This document shows positions 41,292 to 49,394 of a stretch of 64,000 nt of DNA, in pieces. The stretch is from CAVONB01 sp963697205 (lineage in GTDB: Bacteria; Pseudomonadota; Alphaproteobacteria; Rhizobiales; Hyphomicrobiaceae), in assembly GCA_963697205.1 (NCBI GenBank), contig CAVONB010000007.1, forward strand, positions 62,001 to 126,000. The letters are read 5' to 3'. The translations under genes and the position numbers were made by a program. The notes beneath the pieces are model-generated. The model did not search any database. It saw only the letters and a list, made by a program, of their open reading frames with translations, and was not told where the DNA came from. How positions within the stretch are numbered: the stretch's first letter is position 1; every line of letters begins with the position of its first letter.

Positions 41292-42065
41292 ATGTCGGAC
41301 GCGTTCTCACATCTCACGTCGATCAAGGGGCAGGTGGCCGTCGTCACCGGCGGAACGGCCGGGATCGGCGGCGCGTGCACGGAGCGCTTTTCGCGGGACG
41401 GGGCGACGGTGATCGCGCTCGGCCGCGATCCGGAGAAGGGCGAGGCGCTGGTCGCCCGGCTCAAGGGCGAGGGTGGGGACGCACACTTCTTTGCCTGCGA
41501 TTGCGCGGACGAGCCGTCGGTGGATCGCGTGGCCGATGCCATCCTGGCGCGGTGGGGGCGGGTCGACATCCTGTGCAACATCGCCGGCGGCTGGATCGAA
41601 GCGCCGCCGATCGAGGAGGTGACGAACGATGCGCTGCATCGAAGCTTCGACTGGAACGTGACGTCGAAGTTTCTCATTACGCGGCGCTTCGTGCCGGCCA
41701 TGAAGGCGAACGGCTATGGTCGCATCGTGATGATGTCGTCGTCCACGGGCCGGCGAGGGCGGCTGACGGCGGCGTTGCCGTATTCGACCATGGAGGCCGC
41801 GGTGATCGGCATGACGCGGCGGCTCGCGGTCGAGCTGGCGCCCTTCGGCATCACGGTCAACGCGATCGCGCCCGGCACGACGTTGACGCCGCGCGCGCAG
41901 CGTCATAGCGCGGAGCGGCTGGCAGCGACGGCGCGGATGATCCCGGTCGGCCGGCTCGGCACGTCCGAAGAGCTGGCACATGCGATCTGGTATCTCGTCA
42001 CGCCCGGCGCCGCGTTCACGACCGGCGCGGTGATGGATGTCAACGGCGGCAACTGGATGGGCTGA
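41292..42065 (+). CDS. short-chain dehydrogenase/reductase, paralogue B
   Basis: 257 residues. It is closely similar to the SDR at 38063-38824 through its length: both begin SxxxGQVAVVTGGTAGxG and both end TTGAVxDVNGGNWxG. NIAGG, MMSSSTGRRG and YSTME are at the usual SDR positions; as in paralogue A, the Lys of YxxxK is replaced by Glu. The pair brackets the oxygenase, GFA and Lin0512 genes, suggesting a segmental duplication or two successive steps in one pathway. Confidence 0.88.
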   Translation: MSDAFSHLTSIKGQVAVVTGGTAGIGGACTERFSRDGATVIALGRDPEKGEALVARLKGEGGDAHFFACDCADEPSVDRVADAILARWGRVDILCNIAGGWIEAPPIEEVTNDALHRSFDWNVTSKFLITRRFVPAMKANGYGRIVMMSSSTGRRGRLTAALPYSTMEAAVIGMTRRLAVELAPFGITVNAIAPGTTLTPRAQRHSAERLAATARMIPVGRLGTSEELAHAIWYLVTPGAAFTTGAVMDVNGGNWMG

Positions 42066-42094
42066 AGGCGCAGGTCGTTGAGAGCGCGCTGTGC

Positions 42095-43234
42095 TCAGCC
42101 TGTGACGCGGCGCGTGCCGGTGTCGGGCTGCACCGTGGTGGCCGTTGGCGCATCGGCGATGGTTTCGGTGTCGGGCGCTGCGGGTACGTCGGCGGCGGGC
42201 GCGGACAGTTGGGCTTGCCGGTCGAGGAAGCGCGCGGCGAGGTCGACGGTCTCGCGGCGGCCGATGTCGGCCTTGTGGCGGGCGAGCCATTTGTGCGCTT
42301 CGGTGCGCCCGGCGCCGTGCAGATAGGTGAAGAGGCCGGCGTCTGGCTTCATCTTGCTGTCGGAGCTCAGGCCGGCGGTGTAGCGGCCGGCCTCGACCAT
42401 GTGGAAACGGTGGCGGGCGAAAGCGCCGTAGCGGTCGCGGGGCAGGCGCCAGCGGCCGGCGAGGCAGCGGCGCGCGGTGTCGATCACCTCGATCTCACGG
42501 ACGATCGGGGCATGGAAGGTCAGGCGGTTGGTCTGGGCCGTGATGTCGGCAACCGAGCGCGGCAGGCTTGCGCGCGTCAGGGGATTGAGCTGGACAAGCA
42601 ACGTGTCGCGGACGCGGGTATCGGCGGCGAGCGTGAGAAGATCGGGGTTGGCGGAGAAGCCGCCGTCCCAGTAGGCGACGCCGTCGATCTTGACGGCGTG
42701 ATGCAGCGTCGGCAGGCAGGCGGACGCCAGCACGCTGTCCGCCGTCACCTCATGCCGGCGGAACAGGCGGGCGTGCCCTGTGGCGACCTCCGTCGCCGCG
42801 ATCAGCAACTCGACCGGACTGTCGGCGCGCAGGCGCGCGAAATCGATGTGCGTTTCGAGCAGCTTGCGCAGGGGGTCGAAGCCCAGCGGATTGAACTCGT
42901 AGGGGCTGAATAGGCTCGCCATCTGCGCCAGCGGAGACGATCGCGTCAGACCGTAGAGGAACGGGTTGACGCGAATGAACTCGGGAACGCCGGCCTCGAC
43001 TACGGCCGTCCATACGTTTCGCAGCGTTTGACGCGCGGCCTCGCGGCCGCCCACCGCGAGGCCCGCGGCGAGGGCTGCGGCATTGACCGCGCCGGCGCTG
43101 GTGGCGCTGACCGTGCCTAGCACGATGTCCTCGTCCTCGAGCAGGCGGTCGAGCACGCCCCAGGTGAACGCGCCGTGCGCGCCGCCGCCCTGCAGCGCGA
43201 GATTGAGTTTCGGCCGTCGTCGTTTGAACAGCAC
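42095..43234 (-). CDS. patatin-like phospholipase
   Basis: 379 residues. The oxyanion-hole glycine motif is LQGGGAHGAFTWGVLD (14-29). The nucleophile Ser46 is in SATSAGAVNA, where the first Gly of GxSxG is Ala. The catalytic Asp is in AYWDGGFSANPD. No signal peptide. The C-terminal third (HKWLARHKADIGRRETVDLAARFLD) resembles bacterial patatins of Hyphomicrobiales. It is expected to hydrolyse acyl chains from lipids in the cytoplasm or at the membrane. It lies after btuD in the same direction with a gap of 115 bases. Confidence 0.9.
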   Translation of the reverse strand: MLFKRRRPKLNLALQGGGAHGAFTWGVLDRLLEDEDIVLGTVSATSAGAVNAAALAAGLAVGGREAARQTLRNVWTAVVEAGVPEFIRVNPFLYGLTRSSPLAQMASLFSPYEFNPLGFDPLRKLLETHIDFARLRADSPVELLIAATEVATGHARLFRRHEVTADSVLASACLPTLHHAVKIDGVAYWDGGFSANPDLLTLAADTRVRDTLLVQLNPLTRASLPRSVADITAQTNRLTFHAPIVREIEVIDTARRCLAGRWRLPRDRYGAFARHRFHMVEAGRYTAGLSSDSKMKPDAGLFTYLHGAGRTEAHKWLARHKADIGRRETVDLAARFLDRQAQLSAPAADVPAAPDTETIADAPTATTVQPDTGTRRVTG

Positions 43235-43349
43235 AGAATCGGCCCCGCATGCCCGCCCGTGGAAGATGCGTTATGGACACGCCGCATGTGTCCCTTTCGT
43301 GTCCCGACCCGCAGGCCGCTTGCTGGTGGGCGCGGCGGATCGTGTGGCA

Positions 43350-44174
43350 TCATGCCAGGGGAGCGAGCGGGAGCACAATCGGCACGCCGTCGAGGTCGGC
43401 GATGCGTGCGCGGATGCCGAAGCAGGCGGCGACGAGATCAGGTGTGAGAACGTCGCGCGGCGGTCCAAGCGCCATCGCGCGGCCATCCTTCAACACCAGG
43501 AGTCGCGTGCAAACGCGCAGCGCCGCGGTCAGATCATGTAGAGCAATCAATACGCTGCCGCCTCTGGTCGCGTGAGCGCCCAACACGTCGAGCACGATCA
43601 GCTGATGGGCGGGGTCGAGACCGGCTGTCGGCTCGTCGGCGATCAGGATCGGCGCCTCCTGCGCCAACGTGCGTGCGAGCAGCACGCGGGCTCGCTCGCC
43701 GCCGGACAGGGCGAGGACGTCGCGGCCGGCGAGGTGGGCGATGTCGGTTGATGCCATGGCGCGGGCGATTGCGTCAGCGTCGGCGGCGGTGTCACCGGCC
43801 GACGGCCCTTTACGGTGGGGGAGGCGGCCGAGACCGACGACGGTTGCGACGCTGACGGGCCAGTGGACGGCGCGATCCTGCGGCAGGAAGGCGACGTGGC
43901 GGGCGAGCGCGGGGCGGTCCCACGCGGCGAGGTCGCGCGCGCCCAGGCAGATCGCGCCAGAGCGCGGCGCAACGAGGCCCGCGGCGGCGCGCAGCAGGGT
44001 CGACTTGCCCGCACCGTTGGGGCCGATGACGCCGAGCACCTCGCCGGGCGGCACGATGACGCTGACGTCGTGGACGACGGAGCGTCCGGCGAGCGCCAGT
44101 GTGACGTTCTCGACGTGGAGGGTGGTTGCGGTGCCCGGGGTGGTCATTGCCGTCAGGGTGGTCGGGGTCGTCAT
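43350..44174 (-). CDS. btuD: cobalamin ABC transporter ATP-binding protein
   Basis: 274 residues. Walker A GPNGAGKST, signature LALSGGERARVLLARTL, Walker B PILIADEPTAGLDP and the switch His in LIALHDLTAAL are present. The sequence belongs to the FepC/BtuD group that serves iron-siderophore, haem and B12 uptake. Assignment to cobalamin rests on the riboswitch ahead of the operon. The ATG overlaps the end of btuC by four bases. Confidence 0.88.
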   Translation of the reverse strand: MTTPTTLTAMTTPGTATTLHVENVTLALAGRSVVHDVSVIVPPGEVLGVIGPNGAGKSTLLRAAAGLVAPRSGAICLGARDLAAWDRPALARHVAFLPQDRAVHWPVSVATVVGLGRLPHRKGPSAGDTAADADAIARAMASTDIAHLAGRDVLALSGGERARVLLARTLAQEAPILIADEPTAGLDPAHQLIVLDVLGAHATRGGSVLIALHDLTAALRVCTRLLVLKDGRAMALGPPRDVLTPDLVAACFGIRARIADLDGVPIVLPLAPLA

Positions 44175-45220
44175 GGCGCGAGCTCCCGGCGCGTGCGGAT
44201 GACAAGCCAGACGAAGAACGGCGCGCCGATCAGCGCCGTGACGACGCCGAGCTTGATGTCGGCGAGAGGGGCGATGAGACGCAAGGCGGTGTCGGCGATG
44301 AGGACGAGTGCGGCGCCGCCGAGCAGGCTGGCGGGCAACAGTCGTCCGGGCTCGGCGCCGACCAGCGGTCGCAGCAGATGCGGGACGACGAGCCCGACGA
44401 AGCCGATCGAGCCGGTGACGGCGGTGGCTGCGCCGACGGCCAATGCGACTCCGGCGACGACGTTGCGCTCCAAGCGTCGCGGGTCGACGCCAAGGCTGGC
44501 AGCGGCGTCCTCGCCGAGCGTCAGCGCATCGAGGGCGGAGGCGGTGGTGAGCAGCAGGGCGAGGCCGGCGAGGATGAAGGGTGCGGCGACCCAGACGTGT
44601 GCGAGGCTGCGGTCGGTCAGCGATCCCATCAGCCAGTAGACGATCTCGACGGCGGCGAAGGGATTGGGCGCGAGGTTGAGGGCGAGTGCGGTCAGCGCGG
44701 TTGCCACGGTGGAAACGGCGATGCCGGCGAGGATCAGGGTCAGGGATCTCGTGCTGCGCCCCGCCAGCGCGACGACGGCGAGTGTGGCGACGAGTGCGCC
44801 TAGCAGACCGCCGAGCGGCAAGGCCAGGGGGAAAGCGGCGGCCAGTTCGGTGTGCAGCATAACAACCGCGCCGAAGGCTGCGCCGCCGGAGATGCCGATG
44901 ACGCCAGGCTCGGCGAGCGGGTTGCGCAGGTAGCCTTGCAGGACGGCGCCGGACAGGCCGAGGGCGCCACCGACGAGACAGCCCAGGATCGCGCGCGGCA
45001 GGCGGATCTCGATCAGGACGAGGGATGCCGCATCGCGGCTCGCCGGCAAGCCAATGCCGGAGGCGCCGACCATGAGCGCGGCGAGGATGGCTGCGAGCAG
45101 GAGAACGAGGAGTGCGATGAGGATCGATCGTGCCGGTTTCGACTTGGCTTCAGCCGGGGGCGGCGGCGCGGCTTGGGATCCCGGTGCGCGGGGCAGCTCT
45201 GGCGATGCGGGCGCTGTCAT
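44171..45220 (-). CDS. btuC: cobalamin ABC transporter permease (FecCD family)
   Basis: 349 residues from the ATG at 45220, which overlaps the stop of the binding-protein gene (ATGA). About ten membrane helices. The family motifs are RLPRAILGCLVGGALGLSGA, LQGYLRNPLAEPGVIGISGGA and the C-terminal VPHLLRPLVGAEPGRLLPAS contact region. A Pro/Ala-rich cytoplasmic N-terminus (1-32) is unusual but probably unstructured. An upstream start would add an Arg-rich run and is less likely. Confidence 0.9.
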   Translation of the reverse strand: MTAPASPELPRAPGSQAAPPPPAEAKSKPARSILIALLVLLLAAILAALMVGASGIGLPASRDAASLVLIEIRLPRAILGCLVGGALGLSGAVLQGYLRNPLAEPGVIGISGGAAFGAVVMLHTELAAAFPLALPLGGLLGALVATLAVVALAGRSTRSLTLILAGIAVSTVATALTALALNLAPNPFAAVEIVYWLMGSLTDRSLAHVWVAAPFILAGLALLLTTASALDALTLGEDAAASLGVDPRRLERNVVAGVALAVGAATAVTGSIGFVGLVVPHLLRPLVGAEPGRLLPASLLGGAALVLIADTALRLIAPLADIKLGVVTALIGAPFFVWLVIRTRRELAP

Positions 45221-46140
45221 GGTTGCCCTCGCCCGGCGCGGTTGGCGCGTGCGCGTGACAGTGCCTCGACGGCGTCGGCGATGACGGGTGCGCCGCATAT
45301 CCACGTCGGCAGCGGCAGCGAAACGTGCGCGACGCGCGTGAGCAAGGCGCGAAACGCCGGGTGGCGCAGATTGTCGGCGGCGGCGGTGCGAAACTCGGTG
45401 GGGTTGTTGGCGAGGACGAGCAGGTCCGGCGGAGCGGCGACGAGCGCTTCCAGTGGCAGGCGCCCGCCGGCTCCCAGCGGGCGCGTTGCGACCGCGTTGT
45501 CGAAGCCCGCGGCGGCCAGCGCCTGATCGACGAGCGTGCCGGGGCCGGAGACGAGATTGCCGACCTGGACGGCGACGGCGGTCGGTTTGCGCGCGGAGGG
45601 GTTGCCGAGGCCGGCGGCGGCTGCGGCGCGCGCCAGCGTCGCGTCGAAGCGCGCGATCACGGCCTCGCCGTCTTCGGTGTCGCCGGTGGCGGCGGCGACC
45701 GCTCGCACGGCAGCGCGGATTCCGTCGAAGTCGTGCGCTGAGGGCACCACCACCACGCGCCGGCCAAGGCGGCGCAGGAGCGCGACGGTTTGCGGGCGGG
45801 CATAGGCCACCGTCAGCACGAGGTCGGCGTCGAGCGCCAGAACCTCCTCGGCCTCGCCGCGCACGGTCGGCCAGCCCGTCAACGTCTTAGCGGCGGCGGA
45901 GACCTGCGGGTCGGGGCCGAGGACGCTGACGGCTGCGATGCGCGCGCGCGGCACGAGATCGGCGAGCAGCACGTCGGTGCACAGGTTGAGCGAGACGATG
46001 CGTTGCGGCTTCGTCTCGCCGGCTGCGTGCGCGTGGGCGTATGCGGCCGATAGCACCAGCAGCGCCGTGACGGCTGTCGGAAACAGCGCCGCAACACGTC
46101 GCAAGATGCGCTGGTCCGGCATGGTCTGCCATCGCCTCAT
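45217..46140 (-). CDS. btuF: cobalamin/siderophore-binding periplasmic protein
   Basis: 307 residues; ATG 46140 or the nearer MPDQRIL at 46122. The signal peptide ends near AHAHA. The class III binding-protein fold is visible in QRIVSLNLCTDVLLADLVP, EEVLALDADLVLTVAYA and RRVVVVPSAHDFDG, and ends at LPLPTWICGAPVIADAVEALS. The SLNLCTDVLL start is common in BtuF-like proteins of alphaproteobacteria. It lies 22 bases after btuB, in the riboswitch-controlled unit. Confidence 0.87.
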   Translation of the reverse strand: MRRWQTMPDQRILRRVAALFPTAVTALLVLSAAYAHAHAAGETKPQRIVSLNLCTDVLLADLVPRARIAAVSVLGPDPQVSAAAKTLTGWPTVRGEAEEVLALDADLVLTVAYARPQTVALLRRLGRRVVVVPSAHDFDGIRAAVRAVAAATGDTEDGEAVIARFDATLARAAAAAGLGNPSARKPTAVAVQVGNLVSGPGTLVDQALAAAGFDNAVATRPLGAGGRLPLEALVAAPPDLLVLANNPTEFRTAAADNLRHPAFRALLTRVAHVSLPLPTWICGAPVIADAVEALSRARANRAGRGQP

Positions 46141-46162
46141 GTGCTGGCGCCGTCGCGTTCGG

Positions 46163-48343
46163 CTATTTGCCGCCGAGTGAGATTTTCACACCCGCGTAGG
46201 CGGCGGCGCCTGCGGTCTCGAAGCCGTACACCTCCTGGTAGTTATGATCGAGCGCGTTCTCGAGGCGGGCGAACAGCTCGACCTCGCGCGTCATCTTGTA
46301 GGAGGCGGCCAGGGAGACGAGCCAGTAGTCCGCGAGCCCGACGCGCTCGGGGGTGTAAGTGGTGAACGAGCAGCCGTTGCCGCAGTTGCCAAGTCCCATG
46401 CGATATGCCTGGTCGGTGCTGTCGCCGACGTAGCGCGCGGCGAGGGAGAGCTGGCCGCGGCGGTCGGCGAAGGATTGCACGAGGGTTGCGTAGCCCGCAT
46501 GGGGCGGACGGCGCAGCTCGTCGCGGCCGTCGGGCGTGCGCGCGTCGAGATAGGTGTAGCCGAGGCCGAGCGTCAGTGTCTGTGTGAGGGCGAGGCGGGC
46601 GCTCAGCTCAACGCCGCGGTGCTCGGAGACGCCCGCGAGATTTTCGGGCGGGCCGAACAGGGAGCCGGTGATCTTGTTGGTGATGTCGGCGGAGAAATAA
46701 GTGACGTCGAACACCGCACGGCCCTGCATGAGTCGGAACTCGAGGCCTGCATCCCATCCCTTGGCTTCCTCCGGCACAAGAAACGGGTTGGGGGTGAAGA
46801 AGGTCGGGCTCGAGCCGTAGAGTTCGAAGAAGGAGGGGTACTTGACGCCCGTGCCGTAGCTGGCGTGCGGGCGCAGGGCGAGGCCGGGTGCGAGGTTGTC
46901 GAACAGGTAGGCCGCCGTCGTGCGCCAGGTGGTGTAATCGCGCCCGGTCTCGTTGTCGTCGTGGCGCACGTTCGCTGAGACCGTCAACCGATCGAAGGCG
47001 ACGCCCTGCCATTCGAGCGCGGTATTGACCCGATTGCGTTCGCGCCTCTGCCGGTCCTGGTCGAAGGCGCGCTTGCGCGGCTGGTAGTGCTCGTCTTCCT
47101 TTTCCACCATGGTTGTGACGGTGTTGTGCAGGGCGGCGAAGCCGGGCGTCGCGAAGCGGAACGTGGCGACGTAGGCGGCTTTGTCGACGCCGCTCTCGTC
47201 CTCGTAGGGGCTCTCGCCGAACTCGTCGACGAGCGTATCGGAATAGACTGTGCGATTGCGGGACAGGCGCACGGCATGGGTCCAGAATCCGTCGAAGGTA
47301 TCGAGGCGGGCCTCCGCGCCGAGCAGCAGGGTGTTCCAGCGGAACGTGGAGGCGCTATCGGTCTGTTGTGCGAGCGCGCCGAACGGCAGGCGGGAATCGT
47401 CGTCGCGATCGCCGCGCGTCAATGTGCGGCGTGCGATGACGTCGATGGCGAACGTGTCTCTCGGACGGATACCGCCCTTGAAGGCGATCAGCTCTTGGCG
47501 CGCGCCGTCGTCCTCGCGGCCGTTGGGTGCGATGTCGAAGCCGTCGGTCGAGCGACGGTGCAAGGTGAGCGCGCCGTGCACGAGGCTGTTGCCGCCGGAG
47601 ATGACGCCCGACAGATCGTGGGTGCCGAAGGCGCCGGCTTCCGCGCGCATGACCATCGACAGCGGACCTTCGCCCTTTTTGGTGACGACATTGATCACGC
47701 CGCCCATTGCGTTCGAGCCGACGAGGCCGGACTGGGGTCCCTTGATGACCTCGATGCGCTCGATGCTTTCGGCTGGCAGGTTGGCGAAATCGAACTCGCC
47801 GTTGGTCGCTTGGTTGGCGGGTACGCCATCGACGAGCACGAGCGTGTGGTTGGCCTCGCCGCCGCGAATGCGCACCTGCGTCAGGCCACCGAAGCCGCCG
47901 GAGCGTGCCACGCTGACGCCGGGGAGTGCGCGCAACGCCTCGGCGGCGTGGCGGATCTGCTGGCTGTCGATCTGGGTCCTGGTGACGACGGCGACGGAGG
48001 CACCGACGCCGCTGACGGCGAAATCTCCGCCCGCCGCCCCGCTCGTGGCGGCGGGCGCGGACGTATCGTCGCCGTCGTTCGGGGCCGTCGTGCTGGCGCC
48101 GGCTGCAACATCCTGCGCGCTGTCGGCGCCTGACGCGGCGGCGGCGTCAGGTGTTGGCGTCTGTGGTTTCGGCTTGGGCGCAGGCTTTGCCGGTTTGACG
48201 GCGAGACTGTCGCCTTCCACGACGATCGGGGGAAGCTGCTGCTGGGCTGTGGCCGGCGCCATCGAGAGCGTGAGGGCGGCAGCGGCGAGAACCGGCGCGG
48301 CGCGGCGGCCGGTCCGGGTTGGGCAGTTGGGTGGGCGACGCAT
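46163..48343 (-). CDS. btuB: TonB-dependent cobalamin receptor
   Basis: 726 residues. The signal peptide ends near TAQQ, followed by a Pro/Ala/Ser-rich spacer (about 45-105) and a plug domain (LPGVSVARSGGFGGLTQVRIRG, TLVLVDGVPANQ, VEVIKGPQSGLVGSNAMGGVIN). A 22-strand barrel ends with VYGFETAGAAAYAGVKISLGGK. The long spacer between signal peptide and plug is unusual. The BtuB assignment rests on the upstream cobalamin riboswitch and the BtuFCD genes downstream; by sequence alone a siderophore role could not be excluded. Confidence 0.9.
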   Translation of the reverse strand: MRRPPNCPTRTGRRAAPVLAAAALTLSMAPATAQQQLPPIVVEGDSLAVKPAKPAPKPKPQTPTPDAAAASGADSAQDVAAGASTTAPNDGDDTSAPAATSGAAGGDFAVSGVGASVAVVTRTQIDSQQIRHAAEALRALPGVSVARSGGFGGLTQVRIRGGEANHTLVLVDGVPANQATNGEFDFANLPAESIERIEVIKGPQSGLVGSNAMGGVINVVTKKGEGPLSMVMRAEAGAFGTHDLSGVISGGNSLVHGALTLHRRSTDGFDIAPNGREDDGARQELIAFKGGIRPRDTFAIDVIARRTLTRGDRDDDSRLPFGALAQQTDSASTFRWNTLLLGAEARLDTFDGFWTHAVRLSRNRTVYSDTLVDEFGESPYEDESGVDKAAYVATFRFATPGFAALHNTVTTMVEKEDEHYQPRKRAFDQDRQRRERNRVNTALEWQGVAFDRLTVSANVRHDDNETGRDYTTWRTTAAYLFDNLAPGLALRPHASYGTGVKYPSFFELYGSSPTFFTPNPFLVPEEAKGWDAGLEFRLMQGRAVFDVTYFSADITNKITGSLFGPPENLAGVSEHRGVELSARLALTQTLTLGLGYTYLDARTPDGRDELRRPPHAGYATLVQSFADRRGQLSLAARYVGDSTDQAYRMGLGNCGNGCSFTTYTPERVGLADYWLVSLAASYKMTREVELFARLENALDHNYQEVYGFETAGAAAYAGVKISLGGK

Positions 48344-48348
48344 TCTGG

Positions 48349-48370
48349 CCTCGTGCGAGAGAGCACGAGG
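48349..48370 (-). promoter_or_regulatory. ribosome-site-sequestering hairpin before btuB
   Basis: On the minus strand CCTCGTGC (48370-48363) pairs perfectly with GCACGAGG (48356-48349) over a six-base loop. The 3' arm contains GAGG, the likely btuB ribosome site, just upstream of the ATG at 48343. A further small hairpin CGATACC/GGTATCG lies at 48373-48389. This is the expected layout for a translational expression platform. Confidence 0.6.
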
Positions 48371-48574
48371 AGCGATACCGTCGGTATCGTCGGGAGGAGA
48401 CGGCGCGAAGACGTTGCAGGTCGCGCGAAAGCGCGCTGCGTGCGTTTCAGCACCTCGATTGATCTAGTTCATCATCCCCGCCGCCGGCACTTCCGATTGC
48501 TCCCCGTATGGTGACACAATCAGTCGCCGCAACGGCTCTCCGCTCCTGTGCGCGCCCCGCACACGGGATGGGCG

Positions 48575-48805
48575 ACCATGAGCTGGCAGGTCTCCTGGCT
48601 CGCGGCTCAAGCGCCGATCCCCGCCTTCCCGGCGCGTGCTTTCGAGCATGCGTCAGTGGCATCGTGGGGTCGGCTCACCGCTTACAGTTGCGGGGGCAGC
48701 CACGGCTTCGGCACGTCGAACGCTGATGCGATGCGAGACGCCGTTCCGTGTTCCCTTTTCAGCCGCAGTCGCGATGGTGCGTCTACGGCAACCGGCTCGC
48801 CTCTA
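48575..48805 (-). promoter_or_regulatory. cobalamin (AdoCbl) riboswitch
   Basis: On the minus strand the conserved core GCTGCCCCCGCAACTGTAAG lies around 48681-48700 and the B12 box GCCAGGAGACCTGCC at 48585-48599. GGGAACACGG upstream (around 48750) matches the conserved GGGAA element. Order and spacing agree with the cobalamin family. Binding of adenosylcobalamin should shut off btuB and the uptake genes behind it. Confidence 0.95.
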
Positions 48806-48923
48806 GGGAGCCTGGAGCGGATGCGGTTGTCAAGTTGGACGGTGCGGCTTGTGCTTTTGGGGTGACGTCAGGGCTGTGGAAGGTGGGTGGGAAAACCGAC
48901 CAATCCGATAATGGGTGGCGTTG

Positions 48924-48950
48924 GCGCAGGCCCGTCAACCGGGCCTGCGC
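48924..48950 (-). terminator. strong hairpin after the His/Asp/Arg-rich protein gene
   Basis: GCGCAGGCCCG (48924-48934) and CGGGCCTGCGC (48940-48950) form a perfect eleven-pair stem with a five-base loop, 10 bases past the stop of the minus-strand gene at 48960. No T run follows on either strand, so it may block transcription poorly or protect the mRNA end. Confidence 0.6.
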
Positions 48951-48959
48951 GGGTGCGTC

Positions 48960-49220
48960 TCAGCTGCGCCGGCCACGGCGGCGGTCGTCGTCGCGATCGT
49001 CGTCGCGACCGGAGCGGCCGCGGTGTTCGTCGTCGTCGTGGCTATCATCGCGATGCGCGCGATGGTCCTCGGAGCGACGATGTTTGGCGGTGGCCTCGCC
49101 GCCTTGCTGGCGGGCGGCATAGGAATTGTCGGAGCGGTGCGCGCGCTCGCCGGGAGAGGCGAGGACGGGCGCGCCGAGGACGGCAAGCAGAGCGGCGGCT
49201 GCGATTGCGGTGCGTGTCAT
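48960..49220 (-). CDS. small exported His/Asp/Arg-rich protein
   Basis: 86 residues with ribosome site GGAGA at good spacing. The signal peptide (MTRTAIAAAALLAVLGAPVL) ends near LAS. The mature 64 residues are extremely polar: HRRSEDHRAHRDDSHDDDEH and further RDDDRDDDRRRGRR, with hardly any hydrophobic residue. Such sequences are disordered and can bind metals (Ni, Co, Zn, Cu) or nucleic acid. It lies upstream of and co-directional with the cobalamin riboswitch-btu unit, which makes a metal role tempting but unproven. Codon use is biased by the low complexity. Confidence 0.6.
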   Translation of the reverse strand: MTRTAIAAAALLAVLGAPVLASPGERAHRSDNSYAARQQGGEATAKHRRSEDHRAHRDDSHDDDEHRGRSGRDDDRDDDRRRGRRS

Positions 49221-49394
49221 GACTGGTTCTCCGTTTCGATGACGTGTGGACGATCGGGAGATAGCAGGGGGCCGCTGACAGGAGGCGGACGCGGGGCGTC
49301 AGTGAGATGTCAGGTGGGACGCGCGTCGCGCGCTAGCGCCGTGTCGGCGTTGCGATGGGTTCAGCGGATGGGGTGGCATACGGCGCTGTTAGCG

